A stretch of DNA of 25,427 nt from Larix sibirica. Taxonomy: Eukaryota; Streptophyta; Pinopsida; Pinales; Pinaceae. Below, piece after piece: positions 1-8,580 of the stretch. The notes beneath the pieces were generated by a model. That model made no database searches. It was not told where the DNA came from and worked only from the letters and a program-made list of their open reading frames with translations. How positions within the stretch are numbered: the first letter of the stretch is position 1; each line of letters begins with the position of its first letter. The DNA lies in the NCBI GenBank assembly GCA_004151065.3, contig NWUY0300020910.1, positions 2,677 to 28,103 on the forward strand, given 5' to 3'. Position numbers and translations under genes: made by a program.

Positions 1-1457
1 AAGAAATTGGATGCAAAGAGTCATGCTTGCATCATGATGGGATACTCTGATGAGTCAAAATCCTATAGATTGTTTAATCTTGTCAAATAGCAGATCATCT
101 TAATCAAAAGTGTAATCTTTGATGAGACGATTTTAGGTAATAAGCTATCAAATTCCTCATCTAGTCCATTGAACAGTGATCCATTTGGCATTCTTGAATA
201 GTCGGGATCGACTATGCCTGTAATTGGAATCACGAGCAGACCAATGAATTATGCTCCTGAGTCAACTAGTAGTTGGTCTACTATGAATGCTGAAGTCGGT
301 AGTTCAACTTACCTCACCCACATGACTAGGGATAACCGAACTGAATCATAACCGAGTTGCTTACCTCGGTGAGATGTTAAGACGATTGAAGCCCTTAGAT
401 TAGATGTTGGTGATGCTAGTATTGGTCAATAGACTCGTAGTCATAAACAATGTGGCAGTGTTGCCTTGATGGCATGTGTTCTTGACACATGTGATCCTGA
501 TACGTATGATGATGTTGAGGGTGTGTTAGAATGGGAAAATTCTATGACTATTGAAAGTGATTCTCTCAAGAAGAATCAAACATGGGAACTAGTTCACCGA
601 CCACAAGGAAAGAATGGTGTGAAGTGTCTATAGGATTATAAGACCAATTTTACCTCGGACAGTGTTGTTGAACACCACAAGGCTCGTTTGATCACCAAGG
701 GATTCTCTCAATAAGAAGACATTGACTACACCGAAACCTTTTCCCCTATTGCAAAGATGAACTATGTTTGATTGATCCTTTCCCTTGTTGCTCATTTTGG
801 ATGGGAGCTTCAACAAATGAATGTTAAAAGTAATTTTCTTCATAGAGATATGACTGAAGAAATATATATGGATCAACCTCCTAGTTTTGTGACATATTTT
901 GGTCTTGTTTGTCGACTGAAGAAGTCAGTTTATGGCTTGAAATAGGCACCTCATGCATGGTATGAGAAGATTGATCGTTTCTTTGTCAATCTTGGACTCA
1001 AACGTTGTGAATATGATCACAACATTTATGTATTACATGTTCATGGCGATACTTTGATTGTGNTATGAGAAGATTGATCACTTCTTTATCAATCTTGTCT
1101 TCAAACGATATTCATCTAATCACAACATTTATGTAATACATGTTCATGGTGATACCTCGATTGTGGCATTGTATGTTGATGATTTAGACATAACTGTAAA
1201 TAATGTCAATCTTATTTTGGACTTAAAGAAACAACTTACAGATACCTTTGAAATGATTGACCTTAGTCATTTGTATTTCTTTCTTGACATTCAAATTTTG
1301 CAAATGGTGATAATATCTTTCTTTCTCAACCTAAATATACCTTATATCTTTTGAAACGATTCAAGATGGACGACTATAAATCATGCACTAACCTTATCCA
1401 TCAGGAATGAAATTGTCGAAGGACTGTGACTCTCCATGAGTCAATGCCACTCTTTAC
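1..1457 (+). pseudogene. Ty1-copia pol relic (integrase end, linker, reverse transcriptase), 5' end outside window
   Basis: Reading the plus strand, first in frame 1, gives the end of a copia integrase (GYSDESKSYRL, then VIFDE), a Ser/Thr-rich linker, and a reverse transcriptase: WELVHRPQGKNGVK, KARLITKGFSQ, DYTETFSPIAKM, VYGLK followed by APHAWYEKID, and the catalytic box ALYVDDL near 1165-1185. After DLSHLYFFLDIQI the frame shifts near 1300 and continues as NIFLSQPKYTL, then GMKLSKDCDSP, ending about 1457. The order is integrase before RT, as in copia and not gypsy. In-frame stops occur at 88 and 199, after GFSQ and after VYGLK, the last two where Gln is usual. RNase H and the 3' LTR were not seen, so the element is truncated on the right. 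It cannot be functional. Family assignment is secure; lineage is not assigned. Confidence 0.93.
961..1165. repeat. 102-bp copia RT segment present twice, separated by one N (1063)
   Basis: Bases 961-1062 and 1064-1165 encode the same protein segment, beginning YEKID and ending HGDT.IV, with 16 differences in 102 bases by eye (about 84% identity). The N at 1063 lies exactly between them and shifts the frame. The second copy runs on into the YVDD box. This is either a contig join between two related element copies or a real duplication with one unread base. The join is more likely because the break is exactly at the N. Confidence 0.8.
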
Positions 1458-2052
1458 ATAATTTTTATTTTATTAACATGATGATGATGTATTTGCATTT
1501 ACCTTCATATCATATCTTTTGGAATAAAGTTCTCTTCCATAAACAATCTGGAGTCATACTATATAATTAACGTAAAATTTGTGAAGGAATCTAATTGTTT
1601 TATTTTGAATATTTTTTAATGGGTTTTTTGTGGCTTTAGCACTCATATCAACGAAAGCTTTTCTTCTACATGAAGATTAATTAATTCTTGTGGATATTTA
1701 CAAACCTCCAACTTAAATATTATTATATTTGGAAAATGTTTATGATACCTATTGAATGCCATTTGACTTATATTTTTATTTTTGCAAAAGGAAAAGAACA
1801 TATCATGAAGTGGAAAGCTGCCACGTCGATCTTTATGCATTATCATGGTTTATATTTACGCAGATAGACGTTTTTTTCTGGGGGGAGTTTAAGAATATTT
1901 CGTCGTCCCTCTACCCACTCCATGACCGCCATGCGTCTCTCTGTGTTGCTGACACGTTTCTACCGTGTTCATGAAGTTTCGGTACAGTTAAGTGCTTGCT
2001 TTCTTGCATTTTCAAGAATGAAACTTCGACTTCTTTCTACCAGTATGCCAGA
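1458..2052. other. Non-coding stretch, no gene seen
   Basis: AT-rich sequence following the broken copia relic. Short ORFs on both strands show no recognisable motif and are what chance would give. No LTR boundary for the copia element could be placed here. Base composition becomes more GC-rich from about 1880 onward, leading into the repeat at 2053. Confidence 0.5.
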
Positions 2053-2154
2053 GGTTGGCCGCTGGGCGACGTTGGGAAGTTGCAGGGACTGCTGCCAGAG
2101 GCGGGAAGTTGCAGGGATTGCTGCCAAAGGCTGGCCGCTGGGCGACACTGGGAA
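2053..2154. repeat. GC-rich composite repeat with two interleaved units
   Basis: Unit A (26 bp, centred on ggccgctgggcgac) occurs at 2053-2078 and 2129-2154 with about 3 mismatches. Unit B (28 bp, beginning gggaagttgcaggga) occurs at 2074-2101 and 2103-2130 with 2 mismatches. The layout is A-B-B-A, all direct, with the ends of A and B overlapping. The block is much more GC-rich than its surroundings. Function unknown; the small ORFs running through it have no family features. Confidence 0.8.
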
Positions 2155-2527
2155 TTTGTAGTGGCTGTAGGAATACAATCTGATACCATTTCAATTTTTT
2201 TAACCCATCCAAATACTATCCACCTCTCGCACTAGCCAGTTTAAATGTGAATGTATTTTTCTCCATTGTTTATAAGTGTTGGACTAATGTTGTATGAAAA
2301 TAGTAATATGTTTCATTTGAATATTTTCTTCTTAGTGTGGTTCATGGATTGTGTTGATTCATGCAGTCTTAACAATGTATCACGCGCTTCTTTACCTAAA
2401 GAAGAAACATCTCTATGGCAACCTCTTTGATAAGTTACCATTTAGTTATTATTCTTTGTTGATGGTATGTAAATCAAAGACTTTGAATTTGTTTTCTCAA
2501 CAAGTTAGCAGAACAATCTGTTCAAAA
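2155..2527. other. Non-coding stretch, nothing recognised
   Basis: AT-rich sequence between two repeat blocks. A 64-codon plus-strand ORF at 2351-2545 has no recognisable motif and runs into the next repeat, so it is probably chance. Confidence 0.4.
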
Positions 2528-2819
2528 TTGAAATACTTGGATTGATGCATATATTTGTGATTGGTTATCCCAGGCCCTACTGGAATGCTATTTTTTTGTG
2601 GATGAAGTTATACATGTACATGTTCAAGAAAAGAAATTCCAAGTTAGGAATAAGAGGTGAAAGGAAGCACTGCGGTTGAAATACTTGGATTGATGCATAT
2701 ATTTGTGATTGATTATCCCAGGCTCTACTGGCATGCTATTTTTTGTGGATGAATTTATACATGTGCATGTTCAAGAAAAGAAATTTCAAGTTAGGAAGAA
2801 GAGGTGAAAGGAAGCACTG
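2528..2819. repeat. Tandem duplication, unit about 148 bp, two copies
   Basis: Copy 1 is 2528-2672 and copy 2 is 2676-2819, both starting ttgaaatacttggattgatg and ending ggaagcactg. By eye they differ by seven substitutions and a one-base length change in a T run (about 94-95% identity). They are joined by a few bases. No coding potential was recognised. The high similarity indicates a duplication younger than most other decay in the window. Confidence 0.9.
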
Positions 2820-3409
2820 TAGTGGACAAAAGAAAGGGTTTAATAGTTGAACATCTTTACCAAAGTTATTTTCTTAATTGACTATATTTTTATTTTCAAG
2901 CATCATATGCAAATCAATGGAGAATTTCAACTACAAAGTGTAACTAAATTTAACAAACAATATTATCAAACTCAAAATATTTTACCCATGGACTTGTTTC
3001 CTTAACCAAAATGAAAAGACTAAACTGTGGTTTTTGGGAAGGTGCCCATGCCATTAGTTTTTTGTTCCAGTAACAACAACTTGGTATGGCATAGGAATGC
3101 AGAACGGGTGATCAAAGCACATTGTGTGTATTAGTGGATGAGGTGGCATGGTAGATTTTATTTTACTGAATAGTAAAGATAAATACTGGATAAATATTGT
3201 TTTCAAGGCCAGTACATGCACATTGTATTAAAATGGAAGAAGCCAGAGAGAATGGCTAAGTTTGTAGGGACAAGTTGCAGTATGTAGAACTTGGAAAAAT
3301 TAAGATATGGTGAAAAGGAAAGGTTAGAGCTGGATGTTTTCATGCAAGCCTCAAAAAAATATATTGGGGTCAATTTGTTATATAATACTATATATCTATT
3401 ATCAATGCA
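2820..3409. other. Non-coding stretch, nothing recognised
   Basis: AT-rich DNA on both strands with frequent stops in all frames. No LTR, tRNA-like or coding motif was identified. It could be decayed intron or element sequence, but nothing here decides that. Confidence 0.4.
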
Positions 3410-3977
3410 ATGCTTATCATTTTAAAAGTCATGGATGGTAAGAATACTACTATTTGCATATCTATTTTCCTGGAAGATGAGCACATTGGTTATTGTCAAA
3501 TGAGAATTAATTCAGTTTATAGAATTGTCTATAATATGTTGAAACAAGTCACTAGTAATAACATTAGGCCTTTAACATCAAGTTTGGAAAAGAGTTGAGA
3601 ATGATATTCATTTATTTGATATACATAAAGAATGTGATTATCATTTTCCCCTAGAAGAAATATTGTGTATTATTATTTCAAAATATGATGCTTTTCCTTT
3701 GATTCTACCTAAATATTTCATGATAGAGGGGGAAGACTAAATATTGTTGGTAGACTTTTCAATTAATAGAAGCATCATTTTCAACAAAGAAAATGTTATG
3801 ATCCATAAAATACTAAAATCTAATATCAAGAAGTTATTCTTTCATCTTTTTTCTTTGACATTTGCTATTGAGATTTACATGGTTAAACACATTGTTAGTT
3901 CCATCATCTCTATAGATAATCATATTACTCAAGGTACTAACAAAAAAACCATGCTATTGGTTTACAAGCCTAATTGA
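3410..3977 (+). pseudogene. Unrecognised coding-like relic in two frames
   Basis: An ORF at 3410-3598 (62 codons) appears to continue by a frame change into a second open stretch that reads KECDYHFPLEEILCI, then DAFPLILPKYFMIEGED, a stop, and ILLVDFSIN to VYKPN at 3977. The frame stays nearly open for about 190 codons in AT-rich DNA that elsewhere is full of stops, and the amino acid mix is plausible for a protein. I do not recognise a family. It may be a broken retroelement or host gene fragment, or chance. Confidence is low. Confidence 0.25.
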
Positions 3978-4279
3978 TAGGATCCATGACAAACATTAAC
4001 ACAAAAATGGCTAATGACTTTAGTTGACAAAACAAACACATTGGGAACAAGTTGCAGCCACTAAAAATATTCATGTGTCTAATGGCATTTTGTGTTCCAT
4101 GACTTCCACTAGCTTCAAGTCTTCAAGGTGACCATGAGATTGAATTCCCTTTGTGAAATGGTGTTGCATCTTTCACATATAACTAACTTCTTTCTAGACT
4201 CCACCAAAATCTATTTCAATTGGGTGATATCGGTGCTTTTGGTTCAAGTTATTTTTTCCAATTTAGCATAGGACTAGAA

Positions 4280-4395
4280 ACTCACAAGTTGTTCATTGAC
4301 CCACAATTGAATGGTAAGTAGGGGCACTATTATGAAGAGATTGAGGTTCAAATCTTGTGGACACCTAGCCTACATTTACCTTTAAAGGGGTAATC
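4280..4395 (+). repeat. Possible tRNA-derived (SINE-like) tract
   Basis: The stretch holds gaatggtaagtagggg, weakly like a pol III A box, and about 20 bases later gaggttcaaatcttg, which resembles a B box (consensus ggttcgaatcc) with two or three mismatches. No poly(A) tail or target-site duplication was found. This is a weak call based only on the two boxes. Confidence 0.2.
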
Positions 4396-4478
4396 ACAAG
4401 TTGTTATTATGTTACTATGCTAACAATCCTCTCTAACAAACACAACACACATATGAGGGAAAATGTTTACCATTTTGA

Positions 4479-4640
4479 CCATAATAGAATGTGTGATTAT
4501 ATAGACTCATGTTTTTGAATGGATTTTAAAACACTTACATGTGAAAAAACACTTAATAGTAATATGTTGAACTCAATATTGCAAATATTTAACAATGTTG
4601 AGCCAACTATATAAATAGAAAGCAAGCGAAGCTTTTACAC
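4479..4640. repeat. Dispersed repeat, copy 1 (partner at 8010-8185)
   Basis: Begins around accataatagaatgtgtgat and shares with 8010-8185 the string aaaacacttacatgtgaa and flanking similarity down to a shared gaagc-like end. Both copies have the same orientation. Identity is moderate with indels. Copy 1 ends about 50 bases before the first recognisable LINE codons at 4690. No coding content. Confidence 0.6.
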
Positions 4641-4689
4641 TTTCTCGAAGTCAATTCTACAAAATTCAGGAGGCACATTCCAACTTGTA

Positions 4690-5160
4690 AAAATAAAGAA
4701 AATAATAGGATTTCCTTTAGGGAATGGAATTCATACCTTAGAAATCTCTATGAATCTCTTGATGTCATCGACAACATTCAAATCCTTGTAACAAAGGAAT
4801 ATTTTTTTTTACTTTGGAAGAGTTTGGGGTAAAACGACTTGCAAAAGGGAAAGCTAACGAGATTGAAGGTTATCAAGCATAAATTAAAAAAATTAGAGGA
4901 CATGTCCTCATACCTTACATTCCCAAGCACTTCAATCTGGAAGTCAATTAGGATTTCCCTAAACCATGGACTGAAAGCCTCATTGTTCCTATTTTTAAAA
5001 GTGGGGTTAAAACAACCCCNNACTAAGCTCTATCCCCTCTGCGATGACAGCTTCACAAACCTTCTGGATTTCAGGGCAAGGAAAGTAGCTTATCAACCAG
5101 GTAAGCATGCTGTCAACGGAGCCAATCCTATGGCACAGTCTTCATCTAGTTTATGATTGA
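4690..5160 (+). pseudogene. LINE ORF2 relic, N-terminal part of reverse transcriptase
   Basis: The frame reads REWNSYLRNLYESLDVID, then FTLEEFGVKRLAKGKANEI, EGYQA, a stop, GHVLIPYIPKHFNLE, a stop, FPKPWTESLIVPIFKSG and then two unread bases at 5020-5021. These are the linker before the reverse transcriptase and its first block (WT.SLIVPIFKSG is a plant LINE hallmark). After the Ns the sequence resumes at KLYPL and continues to RARKVAYQPGKHAVN, where related LINEs have a similar block with Gly-Phe-Arg and His-Ser. About 13-15 codons expected between the two parts are missing. Decayed, non-functional. The C-terminal part of apparently the same element is at 6205-7290. Confidence 0.85.
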
Positions 5161-5515
5161 TATAAGAAGAGCAGTGGTTCCACTTCGCCTTTGTGGAGAG
5201 AGAAGAGAGGGATTCCCCACAAGTTCGATTTCTATTTTTTCTATGAAATGGTTTTATATATTGTTTTCAATTGAAAGGGAGTATTCTCAATGGAGAATCG
5301 AACTCCTCGTTAGAAATGATTTCTGTTATTGAAACATTCTTTTGTTGTTTATTCATATGAAGGAGGTATGATATCATTAAAGGACCAACACATTCCATTA
5401 TTTGATTGCAAAAATAGCACTATATACTTCCAAAATGTTTGAAAGATTTCAGAGAGTGGGCAACGATGCTATTGAAGTGTCTTTGTGAACATTTCAAAAT
5501 CGCCATATTGCATTT
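5161..5515. other. Non-coding stretch within the split LINE
   Basis: No LINE reverse transcriptase motif, including the catalytic FADD region, was found here. The sequence marks the loss of LINE similarity after about 5160. Origin unknown. Confidence 0.4.
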
Positions 5516-5598
5516 GTATCCAACTCCACCTTCTTCAATTATCCAACAATAGTGTTTGTATCCAACTCCAACTTCTTCAATTATCCAACAATGGTGTT
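5516..5598. repeat. 42-bp tandem repeat, two copies
   Basis: Copies at 5516-5557 and 5558-5598 begin gtatccaactcca and contain cttcttcaattatccaacaat, with two or three differences. The period is a multiple of three, so short ORFs pass through on both strands, but they show no family motif. Confidence 0.85.
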
Positions 5599-5729
5599 GC
5601 AATATTGAAAAAGTCTGCCCCGGCTCCTCTACATGACCCAAATTCTCTACCTGAAACTTCTCCATCTCTGTCTATGTAGATGGACGTTGGCCCTCTCTGC
5701 CTGAAACGTTTGCTTCTAGCTGCCGAAAC

Positions 5730-6034
5730 CGTATGGCCTTCTAAGTTAGAAAACCCTATCCTATCGCCTGTCAATCCACAGCATCCTCCATAGCAACGCG
5801 TGGCTCGAGAAAGCGCTGGTGATTGCTCCAATGTTGGTCCTCCAATGTCAACTTTCAAAGCCACGGTGATTGATCCAAGAAGGGTGACGATGATAGTGGA
5901 GCCGAGAATGCTAAGTTTTATCAAGAGGGACGAGAAGCAGATCTTCATACTGAACTTCTCTTGAACCCATGGCAAACACGTTATACATAGCCCACTTGTG
6001 GTAACCACACAAAACCAGGATAATGAGTGAAGCA
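5730..6034 (+). pseudogene. Fragment of a plant subtilisin-like protease (C-terminal Fn3-like domain)
   Basis: From about 5830 the plus strand reads SNVGPPMSTFKATVIDP, then RRVTMIVEPRMLSF, DEKQIFILNFS, a stop, and THGKHVIHSPLVVT, ending at a natural-looking stop at 6028-6030. This matches the order of the C-terminal Fn3-like domain of plant subtilases: TNVG..ST.KA, V.PS.LSF, EK..F.V.F, then W.DGKH.V.SP..V. The Trp before the last block is a TGA stop and roughly 15-20 residues that usually precede it are missing. Weak upstream similarity (PSKLENPILS for the usual PSDLNYPSI) may extend to 5730. The catalytic triad domain is absent. This is a dead fragment of a secreted host protease, apparently carried into or next to a LINE. 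The long minus-strand ORF over the same bases is its shadow. Confidence 0.68.
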
Positions 6035-6204
6035 TGCACGACATGCGTTATATACATAAATGTAGATCAAAGTTTCGTACCTTTATGTATTTGTAGGAAT
6101 AAAAAATTGTAATAATGATCTAACCAAATGGGTGTATAGAATTTTCCAAAATTTAATCCAAGGATATTTCTTCGCATACAGTAACAAGGAACATTAACAA
6201 AACC
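6035..6204. other. Short gap between subtilase fragment and LINE remnant
   Basis: Contains ggaataaaaaattg near 6095, a possible poly(A) signal downstream of the subtilase-like stop codon. No poly(A) tract follows. Nothing else recognised. Confidence 0.3.
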
Positions 6205-7290
6205 AACAAAACAAAGGTTACGATTATCAAATTCAAAAAGTTCAATTATACTAATTTTGTGTATGACAATAACAATTTAGAGGAAGTTACTTCATATAAA
6301 TATCTCAATGTCAACCTTCATTTCAACCTTCATTACAAGCTTAATTGGAACCATATAATTGAGAAAATGATTGATGGAGGGTGGGAAGCCTATTTTGGTC
6401 TTGGAAAAAATCGTAAATCAACAAACTTATGGTTGTAGGAAAAAGTACTCATTCTTGAGACTCTCATCATTCATGTTATCTAATATGGATGTGAATTTAA
6501 TTGGGGTTGTAGCATCTCTAGAGAATCATGAAGAAATTCAAGCAAACCCAAAATTGTTTTATAATTTATAATTTTAAAATAAAAAACAATGCAACCTACT
6601 TATTATCCTCGTAGAAGTGGGTAGAAGTGGGTCTTCCCCTATTGAAAGTATGGTTATTAATAGATACTTAATGTACAAGCACACGACAACAAACATGATC
6701 GACTTCCTAATAAGATTTCTTCAAATTCCAGTCAAAACCCCCTTCAGCTCGAGATGGATTGGCATAAAATTTCAAGTCTTTGCTAAATCATTGGAGAATA
6801 GAGGAGGAGGTTTCTCTATAGAACACTAATAGCATTAAAATTATTATTACATTTAAATTTAAGGTATATTGTTGTGCAATAAATAATTTTGAGACAAGAA
6901 AACTAAGATACTATAAGTGATCATTAACCATAATTTATAAGATCAAAAGTATCTTTTTATTATAACTAGCTTAAGGAAGAAAATAGACATTGCTAATTTA
7001 AGAATGAACTCTCAGGAGATCCATTGTGAAATATAGCATTGGATAATTCCTAAAACATCATTAGATGAAATAATTTTCCATATTTGCAATACTAAGAAGG
7101 GGGAGGATGGAGATACTCTTAGAATTCCTTTCTTATGCCAACATTAGATCTCAATTTCAAAAAAAAATTAACATTATCAACCTTCCCAACATTTTAACCC
7201 ATCAAAGTGATGGATATTTAGGAATGCTTCTCTCAAGTCTTTTTGGGCATAGAAATAAAATTCCAAAGCAATCCAAGTAATTCCTTACCA
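6205..7290 (+). pseudogene. LINE ORF2 relic, end of reverse transcriptase and C-terminal Cys-rich region
   Basis: Pieces in changing frames: NKTKVTIIKFKKFNYTNFVY, LEEVTSYKYLNVNLHF, KLNWNHIIEK, GGWEAYFGLGKNRKS, YGCEFNWGCSISRES, then PIESMVINRYLMYKH (6640-6690), DQKYLFIITSLRKKIDIANL (about 6935), HWIIPKTSLDEIIFHICNTK (about 7035-7095) and, after a frame change, SYANIRSQFQ and LFGHRNKIPKQSK to about 7285. SYKYL.V..H..LNW is the block after the catalytic palm, and IPKT...E...HIC leads into the Cys/His region near the ORF2 C-terminus. Order and orientation continue from 4690-5160, so this is probably the same element, with the palm domain replaced by 5161-6204. Numerous stops and shifts. Confidence 0.82.
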
Positions 7291-7510
7291 ATTTCTCTTA
7301 AGGTTTGATATGTCAAAATTGGTCATAGCGGATGTTAAGACTCAACGTCATCATCATTATAGATAAACATTGTGGAGACTATTAACTTTCATTAATGGGT
7401 TTTTCTTGTCCTATAGGAGATCAATTATCACCCTTAGAAATATTTTTGGATTTTCTCTATGGCCTTTTTTATTCCAAGAATGCCCTATTATTAGTTGCTT
7501 GTTAAAAATC
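7291..7510. other. Probable LINE 3' flank, non-coding
   Basis: Follows the last LINE codons. Stops occur in all frames and no poly(A) tail or target-site duplication could be set, so the true 3' end of the LINE is not defined. Confidence 0.35.
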
Positions 7511-7690
7511 GACATTATATCATTTATTTTATTTTTTTAAGAAATGAATTTTTTTGGTAGAAAAGGTTTTGTGGAAATGACATCATGGATATATAAATTT
7601 GTAATCATATTATTTTGTAATGTAAGGTCGCAAGGTTATGGTCACGAATCTTGAGTTATTTTGATGTAAAATTGTATAAGGCTACATTTT
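7511..7690. repeat. AT-rich diverged repeat, copy 1 (partner 8361-8580)
   Basis: Shares with 8361-8580, in the same order and orientation, a T-rich start, catcatgatat-like and ataattt-like strings, attttgtaat.taa.gtc, gttatggtcac.a.tctt.agtt and agttattttgat. The second copy has small insertions. This looks like an old duplication or two copies of one dispersed element. Non-coding. Confidence 0.5.
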
Positions 7691-7779
7691 GTTTTTCTCA
7701 TGTAACCACACATGGGAAACCCTCGGAGACTTCACCGCTATCGATGGATGGTGATTAGGGTTATTTGTTGGCATACACT

Positions 7780-7895
7780 TACCCAATAATGACACCAAAT
7801 ATTAACATATCATAGATATCTGATCTAGAAACTTGAACTGGAGACTTCTTATTTCAATTCACAACACAACCACTTAAACTAACCCACTAAAGTAT
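7780..7895 (-). repeat. Possible tRNA-derived SINE remnant
   Basis: On the minus strand, from about 7890 downward, the sequence reads ggttagtttaagtggttgtg (A-box like) and about 40 bases later ctccagttcaagtttc (B-box like). Spacing suits a pol III type 2 promoter. A full tRNA cloverleaf is not formed and no A-rich tail was set. It is stronger than the tract at 4280 but remains unproven. Confidence 0.35.
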
Positions 7896-8009
7896 TATAT
7901 AAGACTACTTATATTAAATGCAACTTAAACCAAATAATTTAAATAGTTACTTTATAATAACATGGAATCATAAGTTTAAATGTGATCTTTATACCTTAAG
8001 TGTTCTCTA

Positions 8010-8185
8010 ACCATAAAGAACATGTGTGATTATATAACCTCTTGTTTTAATATGGATCTTAAAACACTTACATGTGAACACACACTTAGTAAGAGTAGTA
8101 TATTGAGTTTATTATTATAAATAATCAACTAAATATATTATACAAATACCATATACACTATAAAATGAAGCGAACAATTTATTTT
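8010..8185. repeat. Dispersed repeat, copy 2 (partner at 4479-4640)
   Basis: Starts near aaccataaagaacatgtgtgat and carries the shared aaaacacttacatgtgaa and a diverged tail ending gaagcg. It has the same orientation as copy 1. The two copies bracket the split LINE, but their boundaries do not fit a target-site duplication or an LTR pair. Confidence 0.6.
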
Positions 8186-8205
8186 CATCATTGGGTTTCA
8201 CTTGC

Positions 8206-8339
8206 GAGAATTTTTTAGGTTTTCTCTATGAAACTATTATTAGTATTTTTCAAGAATGATTGGATTTTTCTTGCCTCATCCTTTGAGAATTTTTGAGATT
8301 TTCTCTATGAAACTATTATTAGTATTTTTTCAAAAATGA
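8206..8339. repeat. Tandem duplication, period 79 bp
   Basis: Copies at 8206-8259 and 8285-8339 share gagaattttt, gattttctctatgaaact or its near variant, attattagtattttt and caa.aatga, with few differences and 25 bases between them. It lies inside AT-rich non-coding DNA. Confidence 0.8.
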
Positions 8340-8360
8340 CTTTTTTATTGATTACTGGTA

Positions 8361-8580
8361 GAAAGTGTACATTATATTTTTATTTTTTTTATTTTGTTAC
8401 AAAATTAATTTATTTTGATTATTTTTTTTTTTAAATCACATCATAAATATATAATTTTGTTATATAAATGAATTACTTTATTTGAAAGTTTATTATCTTG
8501 TAATATAAAGTCATAATATGTTATGGTCACAAGTCTTAAGTTCATAAGTTATTTTGATATATAATTCTAAATGTTATTTA
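8361..8580. repeat. AT-rich diverged repeat, copy 2 (partner 7511-7690)
   Basis: Second copy of the pair described at 7511-7690, ending with the shared gttatggtcac and agttattttgat strings. Non-coding. Confidence 0.5.

Noticed and set aside
5577-6044. Minus-strand ORF of 155 codons
   Set aside because: It overlaps the plus-strand subtilase-like fragment, whose motif order is recognisable. The minus translation shows no family features, so it is taken as a shadow.
4479-8185. LTR pair of one element enclosing the LINE
   Set aside because: The two copies lack TG...CA ends, have no primer binding site or purine tract beside them, and are too diverged and indel-rich to be paired confidently.
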